61,145 nucleotides of DNA from an uncultured Pelagibacteraceae bacterium (GTDB lineage: Bacteria > Pseudomonadota > Alphaproteobacteria > Pelagibacterales > Pelagibacteraceae), in contig CACJWN010000007.1 of NCBI GenBank assembly GCA_902597175.1, positions 1 through 61,145 of the forward strand. The letters are read 5' to 3'. Both the position numbers and the translations under genes were made by a program. Every line of letters begins with the position of its first letter. The stretch's first letter is position 1. Positions 8,540-17,703 of this stretch are shown here, one piece after another. Below the pieces are notes generated by a model. The model saw nothing but the letters and a program-made list of their open reading frames with translations, was not told where the DNA came from and did not search any database.

Positions 8540-9597
8540 TTTATAATAACTTGTTTTTTAATTTTTAATCCAAATCCTTCAAGACCAATTATCTTTTTTC
8601 TTGTTCGAGAAAGTAAAATCATATTCTTAATCTTAAAATCTTTAATTATTTGTGCACCTAAACCATAATATCTCAAAGTTAAATTAGTTTCGCTTTTATT
8701 TTCATGTTTATTCATTTCATTATTAATAATAATTAAAATAAAAGTTTTATATTTAGAAAGAATTTTAATATTTTTTTTGATTTCTTCATTTTTTAATAAG
8801 TTTGATCTACTAGTTTTTTTTGATAGAACTCTAACATGTGTAGCTTTATTCTTAGAAAATTTTCCTTTTTTTAATACAAAACTTTCGTAATTATTAAGTT
8901 TATTTCTAAAAATATCTAATTGTATTTTTTGATTCTTCTTTAGAATGATGTTTTTTGAGTAATATTTATAAACGAGTCTTTCGGTTTTTAATCTGTAGGC
9001 AATTAAATCTGCAATTGATGCTATTTTAATTTTATGTTTATTTGAAAATTTTATAAGATCATCTAATCTTGCCATTCTTCCATCCTCGTTCATAACCTCA
9101 CAGATAACCGAACTCGGATTAAGATTTGACAATTTTGATATATCTATTGAGGCCTCTGTATGTCCTGCTCTTTCCAGAACGCCTCCATTTCTAGAAACTA
9201 AAGGGAAAACATGTCCTGGAGAAACAATATCTTTTTTTTTTGAGTTCGGATTTATTGCAACTTTAATTGTTTTAGCTCTATCAAAAGCAGATATTCCGGT
9301 AGATATTCCTTTTTTTGCCTCAATAGAAACTGTAAATGCTGTTTGCATTCTTGATTTATTAATTTGAGACATTAATGGCAATTTTAATTTATCAATTTGC
9401 TTTTTTGATAACGCTAAACAAATCAAACCCCTTCCATGTTTGGCCATAAAATTTATTATTTTAGAATTACATTTAGATCCTGGAACAACTAAATCGCCCT
9501 CATTTTCTCTATTCTTATCATCGACCAAGATAAACATCTTACCTTTTTTAGCGTCGCGTATTATAGATGGAATTGGTGAAAATTTATTTGTGGGCAT
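8536..9597 (-). CDS. ribBA: 3,4-dihydroxybutanone-4-phosphate synthase with degenerate GTP cyclohydrolase II-like domain
   Basis: Start set at the ATG at 9597; a TTG at 9630 would add unmatched residues. Residues 1-205 are a complete RibB domain: DDKNRENEGDLVV (26-38, acidic metal site), SPGHVFPLVSRNGGVLERAG, HTEASIDI and VICEVMNEDGRMARLDDL. The remaining 148 residues sit where the RibA (GCHII) half belongs but lack the zinc cluster (C..G...S..C.C) and the guanidine-site motifs, so this half is probably inactive. RibB makes the four-carbon unit for RibH, the next gene. A true RibA would have to be encoded elsewhere. Confidence 0.9.
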   Translation of the reverse strand: MPTNKFSPIPSIIRDAKKGKMFILVDDKNRENEGDLVVPGSKCNSKIINFMAKHGRGLICLALSKKQIDKLKLPLMSQINKSRMQTAFTVSIEAKKGISTGISAFDRAKTIKVAINPNSKKKDIVSPGHVFPLVSRNGGVLERAGHTEASIDISKLSNLNPSSVICEVMNEDGRMARLDDLIKFSNKHKIKIASIADLIAYRLKTERLVYKYYSKNIILKKNQKIQLDIFRNKLNNYESFVLKKGKFSKNKATHVRVLSKKTSRSNLLKNEEIKKNIKILSKYKTFILIIINNEMNKHENKSETNLTLRYYGLGAQIIKDFKIKNMILLSRTRKKIIGLEGFGLKIKKQVIIK

Positions 9598-9598
9598 T

Positions 9599-10186
9599 TT
9601 AATGGTTATATTTATATATATATTTTCCAAAAATATCTAATTCAACATTTACAATGTCTTTTGTTTTAAGATTTTTTAAATTAGTTAACTTAAGGGTATG
9701 AGGGATAATATTTAAATCAAAACTATCCTTTGTTACTTTTGAAATAGTTAAAGAAACGCCATTTATTGTAATCGATGCTTTCTCCTCTAAAAATTTATTT
9801 AGTCTATTATTAAGTAGTTTAAGTCTTAAAAACCATGACTTGTCTATAAAACTAACTTTTTTAATTTTAGCCACTGCATCTACGTGTCCTTGCACAAAAT
9901 GACCTGATATTTTTTGACCGAATACTAAAGATTTTTCTAAATTCACAACTTGACCTATTCTAACTTTGTTAAAAGTTGAACGTTTTAAAGTTTCATTAGA
10001 AATATAAAAAAAAATTAATCCAGATTTAATTTTACTTAACGTAAGACAGACACCATCACAGCATATTGAAGACCCTATATCTTTACTTCCTACTTTTAAA
10101 TTAGATTTTATGCTTATTAGACAACTCTTACTCTCTTTTTTTATTGATTTTATTATTCCTGTGTAAAATATAATTCCATTAAACAT
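9599..10186 (-). CDS. ribE: riboflavin synthase alpha subunit
   Basis: RibE dismutates two lumazines to riboflavin. The 195 residues show the duplicated barrel: the N-half starts [12 protein letters not shown] and contains GSSICCDGVCLTLS; the C-half contains GHFVQGHVDAVAKIKKV and ITINGVSLTISKV. The family starts MFTGIVE; here Thr is Asn and an extra residue follows, a mild deviation. The stop is next to the ribBA ATG, and the start overlaps the ribD stop by one base. Confidence 0.94.
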   Translation of the reverse strand: MFNGIIFYTGIIKSIKKESKSCLISIKSNLKVGSKDIGSSICCDGVCLTLSKIKSGLIFFYISNETLKRSTFNKVRIGQVVNLEKSLVFGQKISGHFVQGHVDAVAKIKKVSFIDKSWFLRLKLLNNRLNKFLEEKASITINGVSLTISKVTKDSFDLNIIPHTLKLTNLKNLKTKDIVNVELDIFGKYIYKYNH

Positions 10187-11250
10187 TATTTGGCTCTCAT
10201 TTTGTAAAGTTTATCGTTAAATAAATTAATTCTTATTTTTTTACTATTTGATAATTTAAACAAACCATTAATTTTAATATTATTAATTCCATCTTTTTTC
10301 AGTTTTTTGTCAGATTTAAAAATATAAAGATGATTTAATAATTTAAAATCAATAATTGTTTTTAGAAAAATTAAACCTGACTCTATAAGCAATCTTCTTT
10401 TGCCAATTTTAAATAGTATTCGAAAAAGGCGTTCAAAATCTTTTTTGTATTTAAGTCTAGAAAGTTGAATTACTTTTATTTTTTTGTTTTTAAAAAAAGA
10501 TATTTTTTTATCATTTTTTGAAGTTGTTACTATATAAGTTTTCCTTCTACTTGAAATATTAAATAATTTGAGTTTTTTTTTTAACCTTAAATTTCTATCT
10601 ATAATTATAAGATCTGGTTTATAATTATCTAACCCATCTAATCTGCAATTAAGTAGAGAATTGTCTTTATTTATAGTTTTAGAAGTTGAAATAATAGAAT
10701 CATATTTTGATCTGATTAAATGTACAACTTTTCGTGATCTTGAATTAGTAATCCATTTTGATTTTTGGTTAATTGTAAAGTTATCTTTTGAAAATGCAAT
10801 CTTTGCGTCAATCAACGATTTCTTCATTATTTTATCTAAATAATAACTTTTATAAAAATCTAAATTTTTAGAGGAAATTTTGATTTTTTTAATTTTTTTT
10901 TTTAAAATTTTTTTTGCTTTTTTAAAAGTTCTTTGATCTGGATCATTGTAACAATAATAGACTTGTTTAATTTTTTTTCTTTTAATCAAATCTATGCATG
11001 GAGGTGTTTTCCCATAATGAGTACAAGGTTCTAAAGTTAAATACATTTCAGAGTCTTTAAAATTAATATTCTTATTTAAAGCGTTAAATTCAGCATGCGG
11101 CCTACCATTAATAGATGTAATACCTGTGCTTATTACTGAATTATTTTTTACCACGACACATCCAACAGATGGATTAGTTCCAGTTTTTCCTATATGAATT
11201 TCAGCTAGATTAAATGCTAAATTTGAAAAAAAATTATGACTTGTTTTCAT
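10186..11250 (-). CDS. ribD: bifunctional riboflavin deaminase/reductase RibD
   Basis: Two-domain enzyme: pyrimidine deaminase (residues 1-145) then 5-amino-6-(5-phosphoribosylamino)uracil reductase. Zinc motifs are intact: [10 protein letters not shown] (HAE) and [19 protein letters not shown] (PCxxxGxTPPC). The reductase half, residues 146-354, shows the dihydrofolate-reductase-like [30 protein letters not shown] block but is strongly Lys/Ile-drifted. Overlaps nrdR by 17 bases. The rib genes are clustered here without an FMN riboswitch. Confidence 0.93.
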   Translation of the reverse strand: MKTSHNFFSNLAFNLAEIHIGKTGTNPSVGCVVVKNNSVISTGITSINGRPHAEFNALNKNINFKDSEMYLTLEPCTHYGKTPPCIDLIKRKKIKQVYYCYNDPDQRTFKKAKKILKKKIKKIKISSKNLDFYKSYYLDKIMKKSLIDAKIAFSKDNFTINQKSKWITNSRSRKVVHLIRSKYDSIISTSKTINKDNSLLNCRLDGLDNYKPDLIIIDRNLRLKKKLKLFNISSRRKTYIVTTSKNDKKISFFKNKKIKVIQLSRLKYKKDFERLFRILFKIGKRRLLIESGLIFLKTIIDFKLLNHLYIFKSDKKLKKDGINNIKINGLFKLSNSKKIRINLFNDKLYKMRAK

Positions 11251-11695
11251 TAATATTGCCTACAAAATCTTCAAAATCTTTTGCCTCTTTGAAGTTCTTA
11301 TAAACAGAAGCAAAACGTACATAGGCAACTTTATCTAATGAAGAAAGACCTTCCATAATAAATTTACCTATGGTTGGTGTAGGTATCTCACTTTCACCAA
11401 GTCCTTCAAGATTTCTAACTATTTTTGAAATAAATTTTTCTATTGTTTCAGAGTCTATTGGTCTTTTTCGTGTTGCTATTCTAATGGATTTTGAAATTTT
11501 ATCTCTATCAAAAGGCTCTCTTTTACCGTTTCCTTTTATTACTGTTAATTCTTGAAATTGTACCCGTTCAAAAGTCGTAAATCTCTCTTTTCTTTCACAC
11601 CCGCATAATCTTCTCCTTCGTATAGCTGTACCGTCTTCTGTTGGTCTAGAGTCAACTACTGATGTATCTTTTTCTCTACAAAAAGGACAAAGCAT
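11234..11695 (-). CDS. nrdR: transcriptional repressor NrdR
   Basis: NrdR senses ATP/dATP through an ATP-cone and represses ribonucleotide reductase genes. Residues 1-45 are the zinc ribbon (CPFC, then [15 protein letters not shown]) and the ATP-cone follows ([20 protein letters not shown] ... [13 protein letters not shown]). The second zinc knuckle is unusual: it reads [10 protein letters not shown], a C-x-C with one extra residue, where the family has C-x2-C followed by ERF. Length, 153, is normal. It sits between glyA and ribD, the standard proteobacterial order. Confidence 0.94.
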   Translation of the reverse strand: MLCPFCREKDTSVVDSRPTEDGTAIRRRRLCGCERKERFTTFERVQFQELTVIKGNGKREPFDRDKISKSIRIATRKRPIDSETIEKFISKIVRNLEGLGESEIPTPTIGKFIMEGLSSLDKVAYVRFASVYKNFKEAKDFEDFVGNINENKS

Positions 11696-11702
11696 AATTT
11701 TC

Positions 11703-13004
11703 TTAACTTTTATATATAGGAAAAGAAGAACATAGTTTAATTATTTCTTTTTGAACTTCGTTTTCGATTTTAGAATTATTTTCTTTATTCTTACTTAGTC
11801 CTTCAATTACTTTAAAAATTAAGTCACCCACTAATTTAAATTCTTCAGCACCAAATCCACGTGTTGTGCATGCAGGTGTACCCAATCTAATTCCAGATGT
11901 AATCATTGGGCTTTCACTATCAAAAGGTATACCATTTTTGTTACAGGTTATATTAGCTCTTCCTAGAGAAGCTTGTGCATCTTTACCAGTTACACCAAAA
12001 GATCTTAAGTCTATTAACATTAAATGTGTATCGGTTCCTCCAGAAAAGATTTTAAAACCTTTTTCTGTCAATCTTTCAGAAAGCACTTTTGCATTGTTAA
12101 TTACATTTTTAGTGTATTCTTTGAAATCTTGCGAGAGAGCTTCTTTAAAGCATACAGCCTTAGCAGCAATTACATGCATCAGTGGGCCTCCTTGTAATCC
12201 AGGAAATATAGCGCTGTTAAATTTTTTAATTAAATCCTCTTTATTTGTTAATATAATTCCTCCTCGTGGTCCTCTTAAAACTTTGTGAGTAGTAGAAGTA
12301 ACTACATCAGCATATTTAGTAGGATTTGGATAAGCACCCCCAGCCACTAGTCCTGAAAAATGCGCCATGTCAACTAGAAAATATGCACCAACTTTATCAC
12401 AAATTTCTCTAAACTTTTTAAAATCTATAACCCTAGAATATGCACTTCCGCCCGCAATTATAAGTTTTGGTTTTTTTTCTAATGCAATTTTTTCAACGCC
12501 CTCATAATCAATTAGACCAGTTTTTTCGTCTACTTCATAATGTAGTGCATTAAACCATTTCCCAGATTGAGCTGGTTTAGCTCCATGAGTTAAATGACCT
12601 CCTGAATTTAAACTCATCGCAAGAGTGGTATCGCCAGGTTTTAATAAAGCTAAATAAACTGCTCCATTTGCTTGGGCTCCTGAATGAGGTTGAACATTTG
12701 CAAATTTACAATCAAACAATTTTTTTGCTCTTTCGATTGCTAAGTTTTCGGAAACATCAACATGTTCGCAACCTCCGTAATATCTTTTTCCTGGGTATCC
12801 TTCAGCATATTTATTTGTTAAGACAGATCCTTGAGCCTCAAGAACAGCTTTAGAAACAATATTCTCGGATGCTATTAATTCTATATGGTTTTGCTGTCTA
12901 GAAAATTCATCTTCTATTGATTTATATAGCTCTTTATCAACCTCTCTTAAATTTAACTTAAAAAAACTATTCAAATATTTATTTAATTTTACAGCTATAG
13001 ACAT
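11703..13004 (-). CDS. glyA: serine hydroxymethyltransferase
   Basis: PLP enzyme that interconverts serine and glycine while charging tetrahydrofolate. All 433 residues align in type: [14 protein letters not shown] (39-52), [18 protein letters not shown] (67-84), and [16 protein letters not shown] with the PLP lysine at 241. An N-terminal extension of about 15 residues precedes the usual start. Only 2 bases separate it from rpiB, so no riboswitch or private promoter fits directly upstream; it must be read from the rpiB promoter or from inside rpiB. Confidence 0.97.
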   Translation of the reverse strand: MSIAVKLNKYLNSFFKLNLREVDKELYKSIEDEFSRQQNHIELIASENIVSKAVLEAQGSVLTNKYAEGYPGKRYYGGCEHVDVSENLAIERAKKLFDCKFANVQPHSGAQANGAVYLALLKPGDTTLAMSLNSGGHLTHGAKPAQSGKWFNALHYEVDEKTGLIDYEGVEKIALEKKPKLIIAGGSAYSRVIDFKKFREICDKVGAYFLVDMAHFSGLVAGGAYPNPTKYADVVTSTTHKVLRGPRGGIILTNKEDLIKKFNSAIFPGLQGGPLMHVIAAKAVCFKEALSQDFKEYTKNVINNAKVLSERLTEKGFKIFSGGTDTHLMLIDLRSFGVTGKDAQASLGRANITCNKNGIPFDSESPMITSGIRLGTPACTTRGFGAEEFKLVGDLIFKVIEGLSKNKENNSKIENEVQKEIIKLCSSFPIYKS

Positions 13005-13006
13005 AT

Positions 13007-13459
13007 CTAAATCTTTTTTACCCTTCTTAAATGTCTCCCACCTTCAAATTTAGTTTTTAAAAATACTTCAACTAATTTTAAAGATAATTTTTTTTTTGTT
13101 AATCTCGCACCTATTGCAATTATATTAGCATTATTATGCTGTCTAGACAATCTAGTAGAATTCAAATTGTAGCAAACGGCCGCTCTAATTGTTTTGATTT
13201 TATTAGCGCTTATAGCCATTCCTGTGCCAGAACCACAAACTAGTATACCCACATCGCTTTTTTTTTGTTTAATCCTATTTCCTAGTTTTTTTGCATAATC
13301 GGGATAATCTACTGATTTATTGGTATATGGACCAATATCAAATATAGATACTTTTTTGTTTACTAAATGATTTTTTATATCCTCTTTTAAATTAAAACCT
13401 GCATGATCTGAGGCAATACATACGGTTTTAAATATTGAATTTAATTCTAAATTGCTCAT
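13007..13459 (-). CDS. rpiB: ribose-5-phosphate isomerase B
   Basis: Interconverts ribose-5- and ribulose-5-phosphate. Key motifs are [36 protein letters not shown] and [25 protein letters not shown], carrying the active-site Cys and the anion hole. I chose the ATG at 13459 because AAGAGGT lies just upstream on the coding strand; the reading frame stays open to 13510 but adds nothing conserved. It is the likely first gene of the rpiB-glyA-nrdR-rib-nusB operon, divergent from hemB over 77 bases. Confidence 0.94.
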   Translation of the reverse strand: MSNLELNSIFKTVCIASDHAGFNLKEDIKNHLVNKKVSIFDIGPYTNKSVDYPDYAKKLGNRIKQKKSDVGILVCGSGTGMAISANKIKTIRAAVCYNLNSTRLSRQHNNANIIAIGARLTKKKLSLKLVEVFLKTKFEGGRHLRRVKKI

Positions 13460-13536
13460 AATACCTCTTAGATTACACTGAAACTTATTATAATAATATA
13501 TTTGTCGCATTAAACTAGAAATAATCAGGAATTTAA

Positions 13537-14535
13537 ATGAAAATCATTGGTTCTTACCCAAAAACTAGGCTTAGAAGATTAAGAAAATATAGATGGCTGA
13601 GAAATCTAATTTCGGAGAATAGTATTTCTCCTAATGATCTAATTTTGCCCATTTTTGTAAGAGAGGGTAAAAATAAAATAGAGTCTATAAAAACAATGCC
13701 TGAAGTAAAGAGATATTCAGTCGATAAGTTGCCATCAATTTTAAAAAAAGTAAAAGATTTAAAAATACCTATGGTGGCTTTATTTCCTTACACACCTAAT
13801 AGTAAAAAAAACAAAAAAGGCTCAGAGGCTTTAAATCCAAATAATTTAATTTGCAGAAGTTTAAGATTAATAAAAAGTAAATTTCCAGATATTGGAGTAA
13901 TGTGTGATGTGGCTTTAGATCCTTATACGTCTCATGGACATGATGGAGTATTAATAAATAATGAAGTTGATAACGATGAAACTATAAAAATATTAGTTAA
14001 GCAGGCAATTCTTCAAGCTAAATGTGGTTGTGATGTGATCGCACCTTCAGACATGATGGATGGTAGAATTGGTTTAATCAGAAAAGCTTTGGATAAAGAA
14101 AAATTTACAGATGTAAGTATCCTATCTTATGCTATAAAATATGCTTCAAGTTTTTATGGGCCGTTTAGAGATGCAGTCGGCAGTAAATCAAAATTAAAAA
14201 AAGATAAAAAAACATATCAAATGGATTATAGAAATTCATTTGAATCATTCAGAGAAGTAGGCCTTGATCTTAAAGAAGGTGCTGACATGGTGATGGTAAA
14301 ACCAGGAATGATATATCTTGATATTATAAGTAAGATAAAAGAGAATTTTAAGACTCCAGTTTTCGCTTATCAAGTATCCGGTGAATATAGTGCAATTAAA
14401 TTTGCTATTAAAAATAGAATTTTAGATGAAGAATCAATGATTGAAAGCGTAATGGCTTTCAAAAGAGCTGGTGCTTGTGCAATTGTTACTTATTTTGCAA
14501 TGGAAATTGCTAAAAATATCCAGACTTCTAAATAA
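13537..14535 (+). CDS. hemB: delta-aminolevulinic acid dehydratase (porphobilinogen synthase)
   Basis: Condenses two aminolevulinates to porphobilinogen in heme synthesis. Motifs: LILPIFVREGKNKIESIKTM, DVALDPYTSHGHDG, and MVMVKPGMIYLDII with the Schiff-base lysine. The metal loop has Asp and no Cys where the zinc enzymes carry three Cys, so this is the Mg-type enzyme common in alphaproteobacteria. ATCAGGA stands just before the ATG as ribosome binding site. The 3' end overlaps recO by 8 bases tail to tail. Confidence 0.96.
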   Translation: MKIIGSYPKTRLRRLRKYRWLRNLISENSISPNDLILPIFVREGKNKIESIKTMPEVKRYSVDKLPSILKKVKDLKIPMVALFPYTPNSKKNKKGSEALNPNNLICRSLRLIKSKFPDIGVMCDVALDPYTSHGHDGVLINNEVDNDETIKILVKQAILQAKCGCDVIAPSDMMDGRIGLIRKALDKEKFTDVSILSYAIKYASSFYGPFRDAVGSKSKLKKDKKTYQMDYRNSFESFREVGLDLKEGADMVMVKPGMIYLDIISKIKENFKTPVFAYQVSGEYSAIKFAIKNRILDEESMIESVMAFKRAGACAIVTYFAMEIAKNIQTSK

Positions 14536-15205
14536 AATAGTTTTCCAACAGTATTCTTGACCTAGGAAATTTTAAATTGTTTGGAATAAAAAATTTATTT
14601 TGAATGATGTTTCTAGTAAAATATAAAGATTTTTTTATTAATACGTTAGAAACTTCTTCTGCAACATTATGTGAAATCAGAAACTCGGGGATTTCATAAA
14701 TAAAGTCATCTATCTTAATTTTTTTAATTTGATTAACTTTGATTTCATCTTTAAACTTGTTTAAGTTAGGATCGTAACCAAGGTCTTTAATAAGATTTAA
14801 TTCAAAAAAAATATATAAAATTATCCAATTTTTAAGATCAATTGAGTTTATAAAATTTTCAAAAGATTTATAAATTTTTTCATTAGGCTGGGCCTCTGGC
14901 AATAAAACATTTAATATTGAACATAATGAAAGTAACGCTGTAGTTCTTTCTTTATCGTTGAAATATAGTGGGGATATTGGTTTTAGTAATTCAGTTTTGA
15001 AATACCCTAACTTATTTTCGCTTTTAGAGTTATGTATAATAAATAATTTATTTGAAAGCTGTAAATAATTTCTAATTTTTCTAGAATTGCCTCCATAAAC
15101 AACTCCGGACACTTTACCTTTAGATTGAGAAAAAACATTTATTATGTTTGCATTTTCTCTAAATTTTCTTTTAGACAGTAGATAACATTCGTCTTCCCAA
15201 TTCAT
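14528..15205 (-). CDS. recO: DNA repair protein RecO
   Basis: RecO loads RecA on SSB-coated DNA with RecR. The N-terminal OB-fold is recognisable (WEDECYLLSKRKFRENANII, FSQSKGKVSGVVYGGNSRK), followed by the helical domain with ALLSLCSILNVLLPEAQPNEKIY and FELNLIKDLGYDPNLN. The zinc-finger cysteines are absent, as in many alphaproteobacteria. 225 residues, normal size. It directly overlaps rnc (ATGA); era, which usually separates them, is not here. Confidence 0.9.
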   Translation of the reverse strand: MNWEDECYLLSKRKFRENANIINVFSQSKGKVSGVVYGGNSRKIRNYLQLSNKLFIIHNSKSENKLGYFKTELLKPISPLYFNDKERTTALLSLCSILNVLLPEAQPNEKIYKSFENFINSIDLKNWIILYIFFELNLIKDLGYDPNLNKFKDEIKVNQIKKIKIDDFIYEIPEFLISHNVAEEVSNVLIKKSLYFTRNIIQNKFFIPNNLKFPRSRILLENYFI

Positions 15206-15864
15206 ATTTTTAATATCTTAATAAGTTTCTCAGCAGCGTTCTGTTGTGCTTTTTTTTTTGATGAACCTTTACCGATAATTTTTTTTGAATCTGGAATTTG
15301 TACTTCAGTTTTAAAAGAAGGATTATGCTGAGGTCCTGACTTTTTAAAAAAAGTATATTTGGGCAAGATTTTATACTTTTTTAAACTAAATTCTTGTAAT
15401 TTTGTTTTTGGGTCAATTAGAGTTATAACAGATTTGTCAATATAACTATTCCAAAAATTTAAAATAAATTTTTCTGATGATTTAATGCCTCCGTCTGTAT
15501 AAATTGCACCTACAATAGCTTCAAGACAATCAGATAATATTTTATCTCCAGATCTTTCTAAATTTTTATATGAACTTCCTAGATAAATAAACTTCCTTAA
15601 ATTCAATACGTTAGCAATATTTGCACAAGTTTTTTTATTTACAAGATTTGCAAATTTTTTATCGATTATCCCCTCTTTTTCACCAGGATATTTATCTAAG
15701 AGTTTTTTTGAAATTACTAAACCTAAAACTCTATCACCAAGAAATTCTAATTTTTCATTGTTGTTTTCACTATAGCTTTTATGGGTAAGGGCTTTGTTAA
15801 GTAAATCTTTATTTTTGAATTCGTATTGTAAAATATTTTCAAGTTCTTTAACTGGTTTTATCAT
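15202..15864 (-). CDS. rnc: ribonuclease III
   Basis: Double-strand-specific endoribonuclease for rRNA and mRNA processing. The catalytic signature NNEKLEFLGDRVLGLVIS (35-52, with Glu40 and Asp44) and the second acidic pair in LSDCLEAIVGAIYTDGG are intact. A C-terminal dsRNA-binding domain spans about residues 153-219 (DPKTKLQEFSLKK, GKGSSKKKAQQNAAEKLI). 220 residues, full length. Overlaps recO and lepB by 4 bases each. Confidence 0.96.
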   Translation of the reverse strand: MIKPVKELENILQYEFKNKDLLNKALTHKSYSENNNEKLEFLGDRVLGLVISKKLLDKYPGEKEGIIDKKFANLVNKKTCANIANVLNLRKFIYLGSSYKNLERSGDKILSDCLEAIVGAIYTDGGIKSSEKFILNFWNSYIDKSVITLIDPKTKLQEFSLKKYKILPKYTFFKKSGPQHNPSFKTEVQIPDSKKIIGKGSSKKKAQQNAAEKLIKILKI

Positions 15865-16604
15865 TTTAATATTTTAAAAGTTCTTTCAAATCTAAAAGAG
15901 TTTTGTAAATTCCAAAATTTTAATAAACTTCCTTTTTTTGTATCATTTGAAAAAAAAATTATTTTTGCTTTACCTACTAGGTTTAAATAATTCACATATC
16001 CAACGTCATCTAAAAATCTACTATCTTTTGAACAGTCACGATTATCACCCATAAGAAAAAGATGATTTTTTGGAACAATATATTTTTTTGTATTTTTTAA
16101 TGTACCTTGTTTACTATAAGCTGCTAAATATTTTACTCCATTTGGTAAAGTTTCGACAAAAGTATTTGTTTCTAATAAAAAATTACCACATCTGATTGGT
16201 TCTGAAATTTTAGTTTCTTCTCTTGCAATTTTAGAACCATTTATAAATAAATCCCCATTAATGAATTGAATTTCATCACCTGGCTTCCCTATCAATCTTT
16301 TAATGTAATCAGTTCTATTATCTACAGGTGTTTTAAAAACTACTAAATCTCCTGGCTCAGGTTTTTTAAATAAAAAACGATTGTTTGAAATGTTTGGACT
16401 GAATGGAAACGAATGCTTGCTATATCCATACGAGTACTTAGAGACGAATATTCTGTCACCAACTAGCAATGTTGGTTCCATTGAGGAGGAAGGAATATAA
16501 AAAGGTTGAATAAGTAAAGATCTTATCAAAATGGCAATTAATAAAGCACCTATTAGAGTTTTTATATTCTCCAAAATAATATTCTTAATTTTTTTTCTCG
16601 TCAT
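15861..16604 (-). CDS. lepB: signal peptidase I
   Basis: Cleaves signal peptides at the periplasmic face of the inner membrane. One transmembrane helix (about 15-33) is followed by the catalytic loop YIPSSSMEPTLLVGDRIFVSK with Ser41, and DYIKRLIGKPGDEI with Lys102. GDNRDCSKDSRFLDDVG is the box E region. 247 residues, standard for alphaproteobacteria. Sits between acpS and rnc with 4-base overlaps on both sides. Confidence 0.96.
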   Translation of the reverse strand: MTRKKIKNIILENIKTLIGALLIAILIRSLLIQPFYIPSSSMEPTLLVGDRIFVSKYSYGYSKHSFPFSPNISNNRFLFKKPEPGDLVVFKTPVDNRTDYIKRLIGKPGDEIQFINGDLFINGSKIAREETKISEPIRCGNFLLETNTFVETLPNGVKYLAAYSKQGTLKNTKKYIVPKNHLFLMGDNRDCSKDSRFLDDVGYVNYLNLVGKAKIIFFSNDTKKGSLLKFWNLQNSFRFERTFKILK

Positions 16605-16984
16605 ATTAATATTGTCACAAAAGCAACGGCATACTTATCTTCATCTGATAGCGATAAAGATATTTTATAATTTTTTATTTTTAGTTTCTTATCAACAACT
16701 TTTTTAGTTTCATCTATTAATTTTATATATGGCTTACCATTTTTTTCATTCAAAATTATTATTTCTTTAAAATTAATTCCTTTTGCAACACCAGTACCAA
16801 GAGCTTTAGAGAAAGCTTCTTTTGCTGCGAACCGTTTAGCAAAACAATTAGCTGAGTTTTTAGTTTTATAACATTTTAAAATTTCATCTTTATTAAATAA
16901 TCTATTTATAAATGATTTTTTTTTGATTGATTTTGAGATCCTGCTAATTTTAATGATGTCTGTACCTATGCCATGTAATTTCAT
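16601..16984 (-). CDS. acpS: holo-[acyl-carrier-protein] synthase
   Basis: Transfers phosphopantetheine from CoA to ACP. Motifs: GIGTDIIKISRISK with the metal-binding Asp, FAKRFAAKEAFSKALGTG with the Glu and Lys of the active site, and the C-terminal SLSDEDKYAVAFVTI (family SxSHxxxYAxA; here His is Asp, a noticeable change). 127 residues. Overlaps pdxJ and lepB by four bases each. Confidence 0.95.
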   Translation of the reverse strand: MKLHGIGTDIIKISRISKSIKKKSFINRLFNKDEILKCYKTKNSANCFAKRFAAKEAFSKALGTGVAKGINFKEIIILNEKNGKPYIKLIDETKKVVDKKLKIKNYKISLSLSDEDKYAVAFVTILI

Positions 16985-17703
16985 TTAATTATTTTTTTGA
17001 ATTGCTTTATAGTTTTTTTTAAACCAATATAAATTGACTCACCAATTAAAAAGTGACCAATATTAAACTCTTTGATGCCAGAAACTTTTGATAAAATTTT
17101 AGCAGACTTAAAAGTTAAGCCATGGCCAGCATGAACTTCTAATCCAAGTTTATTACCTAAGTCTACAGCTTTTTTAATTCTATTAATTTCAGTATTATAT
17201 TGCTTATTTTCATTAATTAAATTACAAAACTTGCCCGTATGTATTTCTACACAATCAGCATTTAAATTTTTTGCTTCCTTAATGTCTTTCAGGCTTGGTT
17301 CTATAAACAGACTTATCCTGGATTTGTTTTTTTTTAATTTATGAATCATTTTTTTTAAAAAACTCTTTTTGTGTTTTAGGTTTAGACCGCCCTCTGTTGT
17401 TATTTCTTTTCTTTTTTCAGGTACAATACAAATAAATTGAGGTTTTCTCTTTAAAGCGATTGACAACATTTCTTTTGTGGATGCTATTTCTAGATTTAAT
17501 GGTATTTTTAATTTAGATTTTATTATTTTTAAATCGTTATCATTTATATGACGTCTATCTTCTCTCAGATGAATTGTAATGGAGTCTGCTCCACTTTGTT
17601 GAGCAAATAAAGCAGCTCGTAGTGGGCTTGGATATTTTTCCCCACGAGCATTTCTTACTGTAGCTACATGATCAATATTTACTCCGAGTCTAGTTTTATT
17701 CAT
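16981..17703 (-). CDS. pdxJ: pyridoxine 5'-phosphate synthase
   Basis: Last enzyme of the DXP-dependent vitamin B6 route, joining deoxyxylulose phosphate and aminoacetone phosphate. Motifs RLGVNIDHVATVRNARGE, SITIHLREDRRHI, DCVEIHTGKFCN, LEVHAGHGLTF and FNIGHFLIGESIYIGL cover the active site, including the conserved His and Glu. 240 residues, normal. It overlaps pyrE by one base. Its presence implies de novo B6 synthesis, so a working PdxA activity is needed (see the gene at 42.1 kb). Confidence 0.96.
   Translation of the reverse strand: MNKTRLGVNIDHVATVRNARGEKYPSPLRAALFAQQSGADSITIHLREDRRHINDNDLKIIKSKLKIPLNLEIASTKEMLSIALKRKPQFICIVPEKRKEITTEGGLNLKHKKSFLKKMIHKLKKNKSRISLFIEPSLKDIKEAKNLNADCVEIHTGKFCNLINENKQYNTEINRIKKAVDLGNKLGLEVHAGHGLTFKSAKILSKVSGIKEFNIGHFLIGESIYIGLKKTIKQFKKIIK

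Noticed and set aside
11230-11260. FMN riboswitch before the rib genes
   Set aside because: nrdR and ribD overlap and none of the RFN-element boxes are visible in the region.
11866-12288. 140-codon open frame antisense to glyA
   Set aside because: glyA is intact over the whole stretch; the translation shows only complement-biased composition.
13004-13007. A glycine or SAM riboswitch in front of glyA
   Set aside because: Only 2 bases separate rpiB and glyA, so no leader RNA fits.
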